NCBI RefSeq assembly: GCF_004570345.1
Contig: NZ_SPQM01000002.1
Location: forward strand, 1 to 64,000
Direction of reading: 5' to 3'
Origin: Blastococcus sp. CT_GayMR20
GTDB taxonomy: Bacteria; Actinomycetota; Actinomycetes; Mycobacteriales; Geodermatophilaceae
DNA: 64,000 nucleotides
Every line of letters begins with the position of its first letter. Position 1 is the first letter of the stretch. Positions 50,082-58,136 of this stretch are shown here, one piece after another. The notes under the pieces were generated by a model, which was not told the DNA's origin, did not search any database, and saw only the letters and a list, made by a program, of their open reading frames with translations. The translations under genes were made by a program, and so were the position numbers.

Positions 50082-50715
50082 GACGCATGCCGCTCCGTCC
50101 CGGAACGCGCCCGCCGGCAGTGCGGGACGGATCCCGCCGCAGACCACGGTGACCGCCGCACCCGAGAACACCTCGCTACCGGGGGACCGTCCGGCGGTGA
50201 ACGGTCCGATCCGTCCCGGGGCGTCGTCCCGGCACGTGGCAGCTCCAGCGAGCGGGGCTGCGACCGCACCCCGCGGCCGCGCCGGGGTGGTGACGAGACT
50301 GCTGGCCGCCGCGGTCGACGGGGTCGTCGTCGTCGTGCTGGCCGCGCTGGTCGATCTCGGTGCCGCGGGCGCACGGTTCCTCTGGTCCCCAGTGGACTTC
50401 CGGTGGCCACAGCCGACGACATCCCTCGTGGTCGCCGTCCTCGTGGCGGTCGCGGTCGTGTACCTGTCCGTCGGGTGGGCGTTGGCCGGGCGGACCTACG
50501 GCTCGAAACTGATCGGGCTGCGCGTGCTGTCCTCGCGGCTCGAGCTGCTGAGCTGGATCCGGTCGGTCCTGCGCGCCCTCGTGTGCGTCCTCTGGCCGGT
50601 CGGGCTGCTCTGGTGCGGGATCGACCGGACCCGCCGCTCGGTGGCCGACCTCGTGGTCCGGACGGTGGTCGTCTACGACGCCCAGCCGTACGTGCGGGTG
50701 CCGGACGGATCCTGA
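50065..50715 (+). CDS. RDD-family membrane protein
   Basis: The 216-residue protein has a disordered N-terminus of 70 residues and then the RDD domain: TRLLAAAVDGVVVVVLAALVDLG, helix LVVAVLVAVAVVYLSVGWALAGRTYGSKLIGLRVLS, and DRTRRSVADLVVRTVVV. The usual R-D-D acidic residues are partly changed. RDD proteins are proposed small-solute or Na+/H+ transport components. ATG 50065 follows GGAGGAGGGG. Confidence 0.85.
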   Translation: MSSPGETHAAPSRNAPAGSAGRIPPQTTVTAAPENTSLPGDRPAVNGPIRPGASSRHVAAPASGAATAPRGRAGVVTRLLAAAVDGVVVVVLAALVDLGAAGARFLWSPVDFRWPQPTTSLVVAVLVAVAVVYLSVGWALAGRTYGSKLIGLRVLSSRLELLSWIRSVLRALVCVLWPVGLLWCGIDRTRRSVADLVVRTVVVYDAQPYVRVPDGS

Positions 50716-50725
50716 CCCGTCCGCC

Positions 50726-51388
50726 TCACAGCCGGACCGGCGGCCGGGGTACCGCCGGGACCGGGACCGCTGGGCCCGGGGCCGGGACCGGCGGCGCCTG
50801 TTGAGCGGTGCCGGTGGGCTCTTTCCGCCGCATCGTGAAGCCGGTGGCGATCAGGCAGGCTCCCTCGACGATCAGCACGACACCCAGGACCGCCGTGAGG
50901 ACGACGATGGTCGCGCCCGGGTACACCAGGACCACGGCGCCGGCGACGAGGGACACGGCGCCGGAGACCATGCGCCAGCCGCGCGCCGGGCCGCGCTCGG
51001 CGACGATGCCCTGCCCGACGCGGATCACACCGCCGACCGTCCAGGCGATCCCGATGAGGAGGCCGAGCACCACCCGGATCTGGAGCGGGTCGCGGAGGCA
51101 CAGCAGCCCGACCAGCAGCGACAGGGTTCCCAGAACGGCAGAGAGGCCGCGCCACCGAGTGGCGTCGGAGAAGGCAGCAACGAGCTGCAGGACCCCCGAG
51201 ATCAGCAGGTGGACGCCCAGGAGCACCGCGAGGACGGTGGCAGTCGGGCCCGGCCAGGCGAGCACGACGACGCCGAGCACCGTGCCGAGCGCGCCCTCCG
51301 CGATGACGAGGGCGGGGGAGCGCCCGATGCCGGCCAGTCGGTCGACGACCGGGTCCTCCGCACCGGCGGCGGTGGGCGACACGGCCAT
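50726..51388 (-). CDS. HdeD-family (DUF308) membrane protein, second copy
   Basis: The 220-residue protein has six helices in DUF308 pairs (EGALGTVLGVVVLAWPGPTATVLAVLLGVHLLISGVLQL and three more), followed by a Pro/Val-rich tail of 35 residues. It is a paralogue of the gene at 47779 but has a longer tail. ATG 51388 follows AGGAGGAGC on its strand. Confidence 0.87.
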   Translation of the reverse strand: MAVSPTAAGAEDPVVDRLAGIGRSPALVIAEGALGTVLGVVVLAWPGPTATVLAVLLGVHLLISGVLQLVAAFSDATRWRGLSAVLGTLSLLVGLLCLRDPLQIRVVLGLLIGIAWTVGGVIRVGQGIVAERGPARGWRMVSGAVSLVAGAVVLVYPGATIVVLTAVLGVVLIVEGACLIATGFTMRRKEPTGTAQQAPPVPAPGPAVPVPAVPRPPVRL

Positions 51389-51427
51389 GGCTCCTCCTGG
51401 GTTGCCTGAGCGAAACGGGCCATGCGC

Positions 51428-51472
51428 AGGATCGCCGTCTCGTGGGGGAGGGACCACGCCCGCCGTGGGTGA
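51428..51472 (-). promoter_or_regulatory. Dyad-type promoter of the second HdeD-like gene
   Basis: On the minus strand: TCACCC (51472-51467), five bases, GGGCGT (51461-51456), 22 bases, GATCCT (51433-51428). The proximal half is weaker than consensus. The -10 hexamer is identical to that of the formylglycine-generating enzyme promoter. Confidence 0.5.
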
Positions 51473-51531
51473 TCCGCGGAGACGGTCGGCTCCGAGGTCG
51501 GCGGCCCCGGGCGGAGCGTCGGCCGCACCGC

Positions 51532-51576
51532 TCATCCGTCGGGGGTGGCGACGGCGCGCCGGGCGCCGCCGAACCT
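51532..51576 (+). promoter_or_regulatory. Dyad-type promoter of the sulfatase gene
   Basis: TCATCC (51532-51537), five bases, GGGTGG (51543-51548), 22 bases, GAACCT (51571-51576). This shares motif and spacing with the promoter of the sulfatase-activating enzyme. Confidence 0.65.
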
Positions 51577-51607
51577 TGCAGGACCGTCTGCTGTGAGGAG
51601 CGCCGTC

Positions 51608-53965
51608 ATGTCCGAACCCTTCCGTGGTGTGGTCAACCTCGACATCCGGGACTCGACGCCCGACTGGGCGCCGTTCTCCCAGCCGGTCGCGCCACCAGGC
51701 ATGCCCAACGTCGTGTACGTGGTGCTCGACGACGTCGGCTTCGGGGCGCTCGGCTGCTACGGCGGGTTGATCGAGACGCCGAACATCGACCGGATCGCCG
51801 CGGCCGGGCTGCGGTACACCCAGTGGCACACCACCGCCCTCTGCTCGCCCACCCGGTCCTGCCTGCTGACCGGCCGCATCCACACCACGAACGGCATGGC
51901 GTGCATCACCGAGGCGGCCACCGGGTTCCCCAACGGGAACGGGCACGTGCCGCCCGAGTGCGCCACCCTCCCGGAGGTGCTCGTGGAGCGCGGGATCAGC
52001 ACCGCGATGGTCGGCAAATGGCACCTGTGCGCCCAGGACGAGATGAACCTCGCCGCGTCGAAGCGAAACTGGCCGACCGGCCGGGGGTTCGAACGGTTCT
52101 ACGGCTTCCTCGGTGCCGAGACGAACCAGTGGTATCCCGACCTGGTCCACGACAACCACCCCGTCGACCCCCCGGCGTCACCCGCGGAGGGTTACCACCT
52201 GAGCGTCGATCTCACCGACAAGGCGATCCAGTTCATCGACGACGTCAAGACGATCGCCCCGGAACGACCGGTGTACCTGTACTACGCGCTCGGTGCCGCG
52301 CACGCACCGCACCACGTGCCGCGCGAATGGGCGGACCGGTACAAGGGCCGCTTCGACATGGGCTACGACGTCGCCCGCGAGCAGATCCTGGCCCGCCAGA
52401 AGGAACTCGGGATCGTCCCGTCCGCCACCGAGCTCCCGCCCGCCAACCCGATCGGGACGCCGGACGAGCGCCGCGGCCCCGACGGCCAGGCGTTCCCCGC
52501 GTTGGACTACACGAAGCCGTGGGACAGCCTCTCCGACGACGAGCGGCGGCTGTTCGCCCGGATGGCGGAGGTGTACGCGGGATTCCTGTCCCACGCCGAC
52601 GACCAGATCGGCCGGCTCCTCGACTACCTCGAGTCGATCGGCCAGCTGGACAACACGCTCGTCTTCGTCGTCTCCGACAACGGGGCCAGCGGTGAGGGCG
52701 GTCCGAACGGCTCGGTCAACGAGAACAAGTTCTTCAACGGCATCCCCGACGACCTGGCCGCGAACCTGGCCATGATCGACCAGCTGGGCGGTCCCGAGAC
52801 GTACAACCACTACCCCACCGGCTGGGCGATGGCCTTCAACACCCCGTTCAAGATGTGGAAGCGGTACTCCTTCAACGGCGGTACCTGCGACCCGTGCATC
52901 GTCTCCTGGCCGGCCGGCATCCCCGCCCGCGGGGAGATCCGGGACCAGTACCACCACGCGATCGACCTGGTGCCCACGGTGCTGGAGTGCCTCGGCCTGG
53001 AGCAGCCGAACGCGGTGCGGGGAGTGACCCAGATCCCCATCCAGGGCGTCAGCATGGCGTCCAGCTTCGGCTCGGCCGGCACGCCGTCGGCCAAGCGGAC
53101 GCAGTTCTACTCGATGCTCGGCACCCGGGCGATCTGGCACGACGGGTGGAAGGCGGTCACCACCCACCCCGCGCTCTCGGGCTGGGGCGACTACGCGCAC
53201 GACACCTGGGAGCTCTACCACGTCGACACCGACCGGTCGGAGGTGCACGACCTCGCGGCGGAGGAGCCGGACCGGCTGTCGGAGCTCATCGGTCTGTGGT
53301 TCTACGAGGCGGGCGTCAACCACGCCTTCCCGCTCGACGACCGCTCCGCCTTGGAGATCATCCTCACGCCCCGGCCGCAGCTCATCCCGCACCGTGACCG
53401 CTACGTCTACCGGCCGGGAGCGGCAGAGATCCCGGAGCACATCGCCGTCAATCTGCGGAACCGGGACTTCAGCATCGGAGCCCAGGTAGACCTGGTCGAC
53501 GGGGCCGCGCAGGGCGTGCTGTTCGCGCACGGCAGCCGCTTCGGCGGGCACGCGCTCTACGTCAAGGACAACCGGCTTCGCTACGTGAACAACTTCGCCG
53601 GTGTCGCCGAACAGCGGGTCGAGGCGACCGAGGACCTGCCCACGGGCGAGGACCTGATCCTGTCGGCGAGCTTCGAGAAGTCCGCGGAGGACCCTCCGGG
53701 TACCGCGCACGGGACCCTGTCGCTGTTCCACGGTGACCGCAAGGTGGGTGAGGGCACGATCCGCACCCAGCCCGGCTTCTTCTCCCTGGCGGGCGAAGGG
53801 TTGACCGTGGGCCGGGACAGCGGGGAGGCGGTCACCGACGACTACCCCGGCGAGGCGCCGTGGCGGTTCACCGGCGGCACCCTGCACCGGGTCGCCGTCG
53901 ACGTCTCCGGCACGCCGTACGTCGACCTCGAGCGCGAAGCTGCGGCCATGCTCTCCCGGGAATGA
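51608..53965 (+). CDS. Type I arylsulfatase
   Basis: The 785-residue enzyme has the formylglycine site TTALCSPTRSCLLTGR (C79 in CSPTR, the substrate of the formylglycine-generating enzyme). Metal-site segments include LDDVGFGALGCYGG, MVGKWHLC and VFVVSDNGAS. A C-terminal beta-rich domain (about 620-785; HIAVNLRNRDFSIGAQV) follows the catalytic domain. No signal peptide is visible, so it may act in the cytoplasm or leave by another route. ATG 51608 follows GTGAGGAGC. It would release sulfate from organic sulfate esters. Confidence 0.93.
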   Translation: MSEPFRGVVNLDIRDSTPDWAPFSQPVAPPGMPNVVYVVLDDVGFGALGCYGGLIETPNIDRIAAAGLRYTQWHTTALCSPTRSCLLTGRIHTTNGMACITEAATGFPNGNGHVPPECATLPEVLVERGISTAMVGKWHLCAQDEMNLAASKRNWPTGRGFERFYGFLGAETNQWYPDLVHDNHPVDPPASPAEGYHLSVDLTDKAIQFIDDVKTIAPERPVYLYYALGAAHAPHHVPREWADRYKGRFDMGYDVAREQILARQKELGIVPSATELPPANPIGTPDERRGPDGQAFPALDYTKPWDSLSDDERRLFARMAEVYAGFLSHADDQIGRLLDYLESIGQLDNTLVFVVSDNGASGEGGPNGSVNENKFFNGIPDDLAANLAMIDQLGGPETYNHYPTGWAMAFNTPFKMWKRYSFNGGTCDPCIVSWPAGIPARGEIRDQYHHAIDLVPTVLECLGLEQPNAVRGVTQIPIQGVSMASSFGSAGTPSAKRTQFYSMLGTRAIWHDGWKAVTTHPALSGWGDYAHDTWELYHVDTDRSEVHDLAAEEPDRLSELIGLWFYEAGVNHAFPLDDRSALEIILTPRPQLIPHRDRYVYRPGAAEIPEHIAVNLRNRDFSIGAQVDLVDGAAQGVLFAHGSRFGGHALYVKDNRLRYVNNFAGVAEQRVEATEDLPTGEDLILSASFEKSAEDPPGTAHGTLSLFHGDRKVGEGTIRTQPGFFSLAGEGLTVGRDSGEAVTDDYPGEAPWRFTGGTLHRVAVDVSGTPYVDLEREAAAMLSRE

Positions 53966-53976
53966 CCGACGTGCTG

Positions 53977-54008
53977 GGCCCGGCACGGCGCTGTCGCCGT
54001 GCCGGGCC
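53977..54008. terminator. Perfect 14-bp hairpin after the sulfatase gene
   Basis: Arms 53977-53990 (GGCCCGGCACGGCG) and 53995-54008 pair perfectly around loop CTGT, 11 bases after the stop codon. This is the strongest stem in the window; no T tract follows. Confidence 0.8.
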
Positions 54009-54110
54009 GGAAGTGCCGGCCGACGGGCCGTCCCCCAGGTCACGCCAACGGGGCGATGCGGTTCGCGGCGGGACGGCAGGACAGTGGACACCGGGGGAAG
54101 GAGCCTCGTG

Positions 54111-54398
54111 ATGACGACGGCCTACGAGTTCCGCATGGACGGGCGGCTCACCGAGCAGGCGCGGGAAGCCTTCTGCGACATGCGTATCGAGGAGGAGCCA
54201 GCCGGGGTGACTCTCTACGGGGACGTGATCGACGAGTCGCACCTGCTCGGGATCCTGGCCCAGTGCCGGATGCTGGGTCTCGTCGTGGTCTCCGCCCACC
54301 GGGTGCTGCCGCGCGCGGACCACGGCCGAGCCGGCTCGTTACCCCATCCGAGAGACACGGTGACTGACCTCTCGACGTATCGGTCGCGACGCCGATGA
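54111..54398 (+). CDS. Small hypothetical protein, paralogue of the gene at 57831-58037
   Basis: The 95-residue protein begins YEFRMDGRLTEQAREAFCDMRIEEEPAGVTLYGDVIDESHLLGILAQ and then LGLVVVSAHRV. This core aligns along its length with the 68-residue minus-strand protein 3.7 kb away. The fold looks like a small alpha/beta domain. A basic C-terminal extension of 25 residues is unique to this copy. ATG 54111 follows GGGGGAAGGAG. Confidence 0.65.
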   Translation: MTTAYEFRMDGRLTEQAREAFCDMRIEEEPAGVTLYGDVIDESHLLGILAQCRMLGLVVVSAHRVLPRADHGRAGSLPHPRDTVTDLSTYRSRRR

Positions 54399-54558
54399 CC
54401 GCGTAGGACGCCACGCTCGTCCGGCACACGGAACAGGGGACACCGACTGCCCCGCTCGGCGGGACGGTCCGAACCGTGACAGCGCGCACTAGGGTCTCGC
54501 AAGGCGTCCGTCGGCAACGGTCAGACGTGCGGTGATGCCCCAGGGATGGCGGTCGGTC

Positions 54559-55128
54559 ATGAGCGGCAAGGTTGTCGTGAACCGGTGTATGTCCCTTGAC
54601 GGCTTCATCGCCGGTCCCGGGCATTCCATGGACTGGGGGGATGATCGCGCTCTCGCCGACTTCGTGGCACCGGACGATCTGGCGGAGATCGCCGCGGCCA
54701 CCGGCGCCATGCTCGTCGGCCGGCGGACGTGGGAGGTAGGCGACCGGATGAAGACCGAGAAGCCGGACAGCGTCGACTACCCCTCCTCCGGACCCATGTT
54801 CCTCCTCACCCACAGGCCGCTGGAGCCGCCGAACCCGCACGTGACGATCCTCACCGGCGACATCGGCGAAGCGGTCGCCACGGCCCTGGACGCTGCCGGT
54901 GGCAAGAGCCTCGAAATCCTCGGCGCCGACGTGGCCGGCCAGTGTCTGCAGCGGGGGCTCGTCGACGAGATCCTGGTGTATGTACTGCCGGTCCTGCTCG
55001 GCGACGGCATCCGCTTCTCGGCCCCGGGCCTTGCGAGGACAGGCCTGGCACCGATCAGCAGCACGCGGTCGGGCGACGCCACCATCCTCCGCTTCCGCGT
55101 CCGCAAGCAGTCCGACCAGACGGTCTGA
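54559..55128 (+). CDS. Dihydrofolate reductase-like / RibD C-terminal domain protein
   Basis: The 189-residue protein shows VVVNRCMSLDGFIAGPGHSMDW, MLVGRRTWEVGD, FLLTHRP and a late ILGADVAGQCLQRGLVDEILVYVLPVLLGDGIRFSAPG. These are hallmarks of the large DHFR-like YyaP/YwjB group. It probably binds NADPH; the substrate is unknown. ATG 54559 is preferred over 54532. A -10-like TAGGGT lies about 65 bases upstream. Confidence 0.88.
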   Translation: MSGKVVVNRCMSLDGFIAGPGHSMDWGDDRALADFVAPDDLAEIAAATGAMLVGRRTWEVGDRMKTEKPDSVDYPSSGPMFLLTHRPLEPPNPHVTILTGDIGEAVATALDAAGGKSLEILGADVAGQCLQRGLVDEILVYVLPVLLGDGIRFSAPGLARTGLAPISSTRSGDATILRFRVRKQSDQTV

Positions 55129-55331
55129 CAGCGCCGGGTCTCGCGCGCCGGGTCACCCGGGCCGACGCACTGTAGGGAGCACTACACGATGCGCGGGGAG
55201 CCGCACACGTGCCGCCTTCTGCAGCACGGTCCAGGCCCTGACGCAGTGCCGACTGCCCCTCGGTCAGGTCACCGGCGTACGACATGCACGGTGCCGACCC
55301 TGGGCAGTCGCAGCCGAAGGGACGCACCCCG

Positions 55332-56282
55332 TCAGAAAACGGTGGACCAGTCGTGCTTCATGCTGACGACGGTCCAGTGGTCCCGCTCAGCCTTCTCCAG
55401 CGCCTTCTCGGCGCCCGCCGTGTATGCGAACTCGCGATCGGCATCGTCGTGGAGGACGAGCAGGCGCAGGTACGGCTTGTCCACGTGCTGGGTGAAATCG
55501 AGCATCGCGGTGTCCCCGTTGGCGTTGCCTGCCGCGAGCAGCGGTCGACGGCCGACGCGGCTCCAGATGCGGATGGGCTTCTGCGGCCCGTCGTCCAGGT
55601 AGTCCGGCACGGGCGTGTGCCTGATCGTGCCGCCACCGGAGTCGCTGCTGTAGGCGAGCGCGGCGGTGCTGCCGATCACCCGCTCGCGGGGAACGCCGTA
55701 GAGCTCGGCCGTGACGGGTCGCATGAAGTCGCGGCCGCCGCCGGAGGCGATGTACGTGGCGAACCCGTGGGCCGCGAGATGGCCGAGCAGTTCGACCATC
55801 GGCCGGTAGGCGCACTGCAGGTAGGTCCTGTCGAGGGTGGGATGACGGGCGGTCCGGAGGAAGGCGTCGGCCTGCGCCTCGAAGTCCTCGACGCTGATCC
55901 CGTCGTACGCGGCCAGGATGCCGGCCGCCATGATCGTCACCAGCCGCTCGTCGCCGGCGTAGTGATCGACCATGACCTGGGACAGCCAGGCGTGGTCGCG
56001 TTCACGAGCAGCCTTCCACGGCTGCTGATCGCCGAGCCCGGGATCGGCCTCGGCCATCTCCACCAACCGACGGAGGATGAAGTCCAGCTGGATCGGCATG
56101 GGCTTCTCGCACCACAGCGTCCCGTCGTTGTCGAACACGGCGACGCGCTGATCGACCGGCACCTCCTCGACCGCCCGCGCGACGAAGTCGACGACGGCCC
56201 GCCGGGCGGGACCGTCGCGCCAGCTCGTGAGCGCCTGGTCGGGCGGCGCAGACCGGGCGTCGGGGACGAGGTGGCTGGTCAT
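55332..56282 (-). CDS. HAD-superfamily phosphatase (phosphoserine phosphatase-like)
   Basis: The 316-residue protein has the HAD nucleophile motif VAVFDNDGTLWCEKP, motif II TYIASGGGRDFMRP, and motif III/IV AAGNANGDTAMLDF. A helical cap lies between (about 85-170). The pattern matches a secreted-phosphatase-like HAD group often annotated as phosphoserine phosphatase. Substrate is unknown. ATG 56282 is at the transcription start predicted from its promoter. Confidence 0.88.
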   Translation of the reverse strand: MTSHLVPDARSAPPDQALTSWRDGPARRAVVDFVARAVEEVPVDQRVAVFDNDGTLWCEKPMPIQLDFILRRLVEMAEADPGLGDQQPWKAARERDHAWLSQVMVDHYAGDERLVTIMAAGILAAYDGISVEDFEAQADAFLRTARHPTLDRTYLQCAYRPMVELLGHLAAHGFATYIASGGGRDFMRPVTAELYGVPRERVIGSTAALAYSSDSGGGTIRHTPVPDYLDDGPQKPIRIWSRVGRRPLLAAGNANGDTAMLDFTQHVDKPYLRLLVLHDDADREFAYTAGAEKALEKAERDHWTVVSMKHDWSTVF

Positions 56283-56288
56283 GTCCCG

Positions 56289-56333
56289 ACGCTAGGAAGG
56301 CTCGTCGACCGGCGGATCACCCCGGAGGGAGGG
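56289..56333 (-). promoter_or_regulatory. Dyad-type promoter of the HAD phosphatase gene
   Basis: On the minus strand: CCCTCC (56333-56328), five bases, GGGTGA (56322-56317), 22 bases, TAGCGT (56294-56289). Transcription should begin at about 56282, which is the A of the ATG, so a leaderless mRNA is expected. Confidence 0.65.
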
Positions 56334-56512
56334 CTGACGCCGTCGGAGCAGGCCCCGAACACGCCAGGGAGTCGGACCGGGGGAGACCGAGCCAGTCGAC
56401 CGAACCGTCCGTGGTGACGAACGCGGCGGTCTGCAGGTCTCCGATGAGCGCGCGATCGGCGATGGCGGTCTCGGGCGACACGATCCCCTTCGAGAAGGCG
56501 GCGCGGGTCACC
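56317..56512 (-). pseudogene. N-terminal remnant of a GH15-type trehalase/glucoamylase gene
   Basis: The minus-strand frame contains IADRALIGDLQTAAFVTTDGSVDWLGLPRSDSLAC and then loses similarity and stops at 56317. Intact GH15-family actinobacterial enzymes begin with a nearly identical block (IxDxALIGDxxTAALVxxDGSxDWLCLPRFDSPAC) followed by about 550 more residues, which are missing. What remains is a 50-60-residue stub with no catalytic residues. The deletion point directly adjoins the HAD-gene promoter. Confidence 0.7.
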
Positions 56513-56630
56513 CTCGCGGCGTCATGGTCGAGCCGTCGGTGCAGGAGAACGCCGGTTCGCTCCGGGACGACCGCCGGCCGACGCAGGCATCGGACGGACC
56601 GACCGGCCCGGGCAACGACGCCGGGCGGGA

Positions 56631-56676
56631 TCACCTTGACGGGATGATCCGCCCACGCCCCGTTCAGGAGAAGGCT
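56631..56676 (+). promoter_or_regulatory. Dyad-type promoter of the membrane protein at 56685
   Basis: TCACCT (56631-56636), five bases, GGATGA (56642-56647), 23 bases, AAGGCT (56671-56676). Transcription is expected within one or two bases of GTG 56685. Confidence 0.55.
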
Positions 56677-56684
56677 GCCGAGGC

Positions 56685-57176
56685 GTGCACACCGCCCTCG
56701 AGGCCCACCTCGGCTCGCGGCAGGTGGCGCGGGTCGTCTACGGCTCGATCATCGGCCTGACGCTGGTCGTCACGCTGGACGAGCACCCTCCATCGGCCGG
56801 CGTCATGACCGCGTGGCTGCTGCTGACCGCCGTCGCGGTCGCACTGGCAGAGCTCTACAGCGAGGTCGTGGGGGCGGAGACCAGCGAGCGTCATCGCGTC
56901 ACGCGCCAGCAGCTCGCGCACATGCTCGAGAGTGCCGGCGCGGTCGGGCTCGGCGTCGGATTCCCCGCGGTCTGGTTCCTGCTCGTGGTCCTGGGGCTGA
57001 TCGAGATCGACACGGCGTTCGCCATCGCCAAGTGGGGCGGACTCGGGCTGATCGGCTTCTACGGCTTCTGGGCCGCACGCTTCTCGGGTGCCTCGGTGTC
57101 GCGCGCACTGGTGCAGGCAGCGTTGGTCGCGGCCATCGGTGCCGTCGTCATCGCCGTCAAGGCTCTGCTGCACTGA
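56685..57176 (+). CDS. Four-helix membrane protein of unknown function
   Basis: The 163-residue protein has helices at about 18-32 (VVYGSIIGLTLVVTL), 41-60 (AWLLLTAVAVALAELYSEVVG), 84-108 (ESAGAVGLGVGFPAVWFLLVVLGLI) and 113-160. The acidic-polar LYSEVVGAETSERH between helices 2 and 3 is conserved-looking. The layout faintly recalls VIT-type proteins, but no family is assigned. GTG 56685 is probably translated from a leaderless mRNA. Confidence 0.65.
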   Translation: MHTALEAHLGSRQVARVVYGSIIGLTLVVTLDEHPPSAGVMTAWLLLTAVAVALAELYSEVVGAETSERHRVTRQQLAHMLESAGAVGLGVGFPAVWFLLVVLGLIEIDTAFAIAKWGGLGLIGFYGFWAARFSGASVSRALVQAALVAAIGAVVIAVKALLH

Positions 57177-57207
57177 GATCCAGACGGCGCTCCTGTTGCC
57201 GTGCGGG

Positions 57208-57453
57208 TCAGTCCACGTCCCCGTGGATGTGCGTCGACACGAAGCGGACGGCGGCCGCGACGTCGGCGAGCGGTTCCCCGGCGGCGGGAAGGGACAGCGC
57301 TCGGGAACAGACGGTGCAGTTGCCCAGGAACCGGTCGCCCGAGTACTCGAACGCGCCGACGGCGAAGCGCCTGACGGTCACGTTCCCGTCATCGGAGACG
57401 TAGGTGCCCGAGAACGCGAGAGCACGTTCGAGCAGTTCGTCGTCGGTGGGCAT
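57208..57453 (-). CDS. Small hypothetical protein with a Cys pair
   Basis: This 81-residue protein has ATG 57453 behind AGGAGG. It contains DDELLERALAFSGTYVSDDGNVTVRRF, GNCTVCSRALSLPAAG and a helical C-terminus with RFVSTHIHGDVD. The CxxC could bind metal or be redox-active. No family is recognised. Confidence 0.6.
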   Translation of the reverse strand: MPTDDELLERALAFSGTYVSDDGNVTVRRFAVGAFEYSGDRFLGNCTVCSRALSLPAAGEPLADVAAAVRFVSTHIHGDVD

Positions 57454-57830
57454 GAATCCTCCTGGTGCGCCCAGCCCGCGAGGTGGCGACAGCGGCCCTC
57501 TGTTCGGGGGTTCCTTCGTCCCTGAGGTGCTCTCACCCGCGTTGCGCGAGCGCCCGCCTCCTCCGACGACCGGACGTGTCCCGGGGAACCCCCCGGCCCA
57601 GGATGGGCGGGCCCTCAGGACGTCCGACGACCGTTCGATCACGGCAAGGCCTCCCGCCGGTCGGCACCGCGACTCGCCGGGGAAGCGGGCCTCGCGCACG
57701 CGGAGCCCGACGCCCCCGGACACCACCCTGGGCGGCTCACGCGAAAGGCACATCAGGCGATCTGGCTGATTCCTTCCGGGCGTCAGTTCGAGCGGCCCGG
57801 GACCGGGCGCTCCTGTGAAGGAGGGCGACG
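57454..57830. other. 377-bp gap without a recognisable gene
   Basis: This stretch lies between two minus-strand small genes. Frames across it are Arg/Pro/Ser-rich and not protein-like. No convincing promoter dyad, repeat or RNA fold was seen. Confidence 0.5.
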
Positions 57831-58037
57831 TCAGGGCGCCAGTTGCTGCACCGATACGACATGCAGGCCGAGCGACTGGACCACCGCGAGGAGCTGGTGC
57901 AGCTGCTCGTCCTGATGGACCACGCCGGAGATCACCGTCTCGGCCGTCACCTCGGAGACGTCCATGTCCGCGAACGCGTCCCGCGCCCGCTGGGACAGGC
58001 GACCCGTCACGCGGACCTCGTACCGCCGATCCGGCAT
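57831..58037 (-). CDS. Small hypothetical protein, paralogue of the gene at 54111-54398
   Basis: The 68-residue protein has ATG 58037 behind GGAGG. It contains YEVRVTGRLSQRARDAFADMDVSEVTAETVISGVVHQDEQLHQLLAV and LGLHVVSVQQL. The same register of GRL-x3-AR-x-AF-x-DM and LGLxVVS appears in the plus-strand copy. It lies downstream of the LuxR regulator pair on the same strand. Confidence 0.65.
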   Translation of the reverse strand: MPDRRYEVRVTGRLSQRARDAFADMDVSEVTAETVISGVVHQDEQLHQLLAVVQSLGLHVVSVQQLAP

Positions 58038-58136
58038 GGTCGACCTCCGTCGCAGCGTCCGTGCACGTCACCCAGCGTGCGTCCCACCCTCACGGCGGGC
58101 TCGCGGTTCCGCCTCACCCGGCTCAGATGAACCGGC

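Noticed and set aside
47697..50171. An 824-codon minus-strand frame over the HdeD/amphi-Trp/membrane protein genes
   Set aside because: Composition is Arg/Asp/His-rich noise and it opposes four convincing plus-strand genes with ribosome-binding sites.
55170..55186. TGTAG-N6-CTACA inverted repeat
   Set aside because: Arms are only five bases and there is no divergent or nearby gene start to regulate; probably chance.
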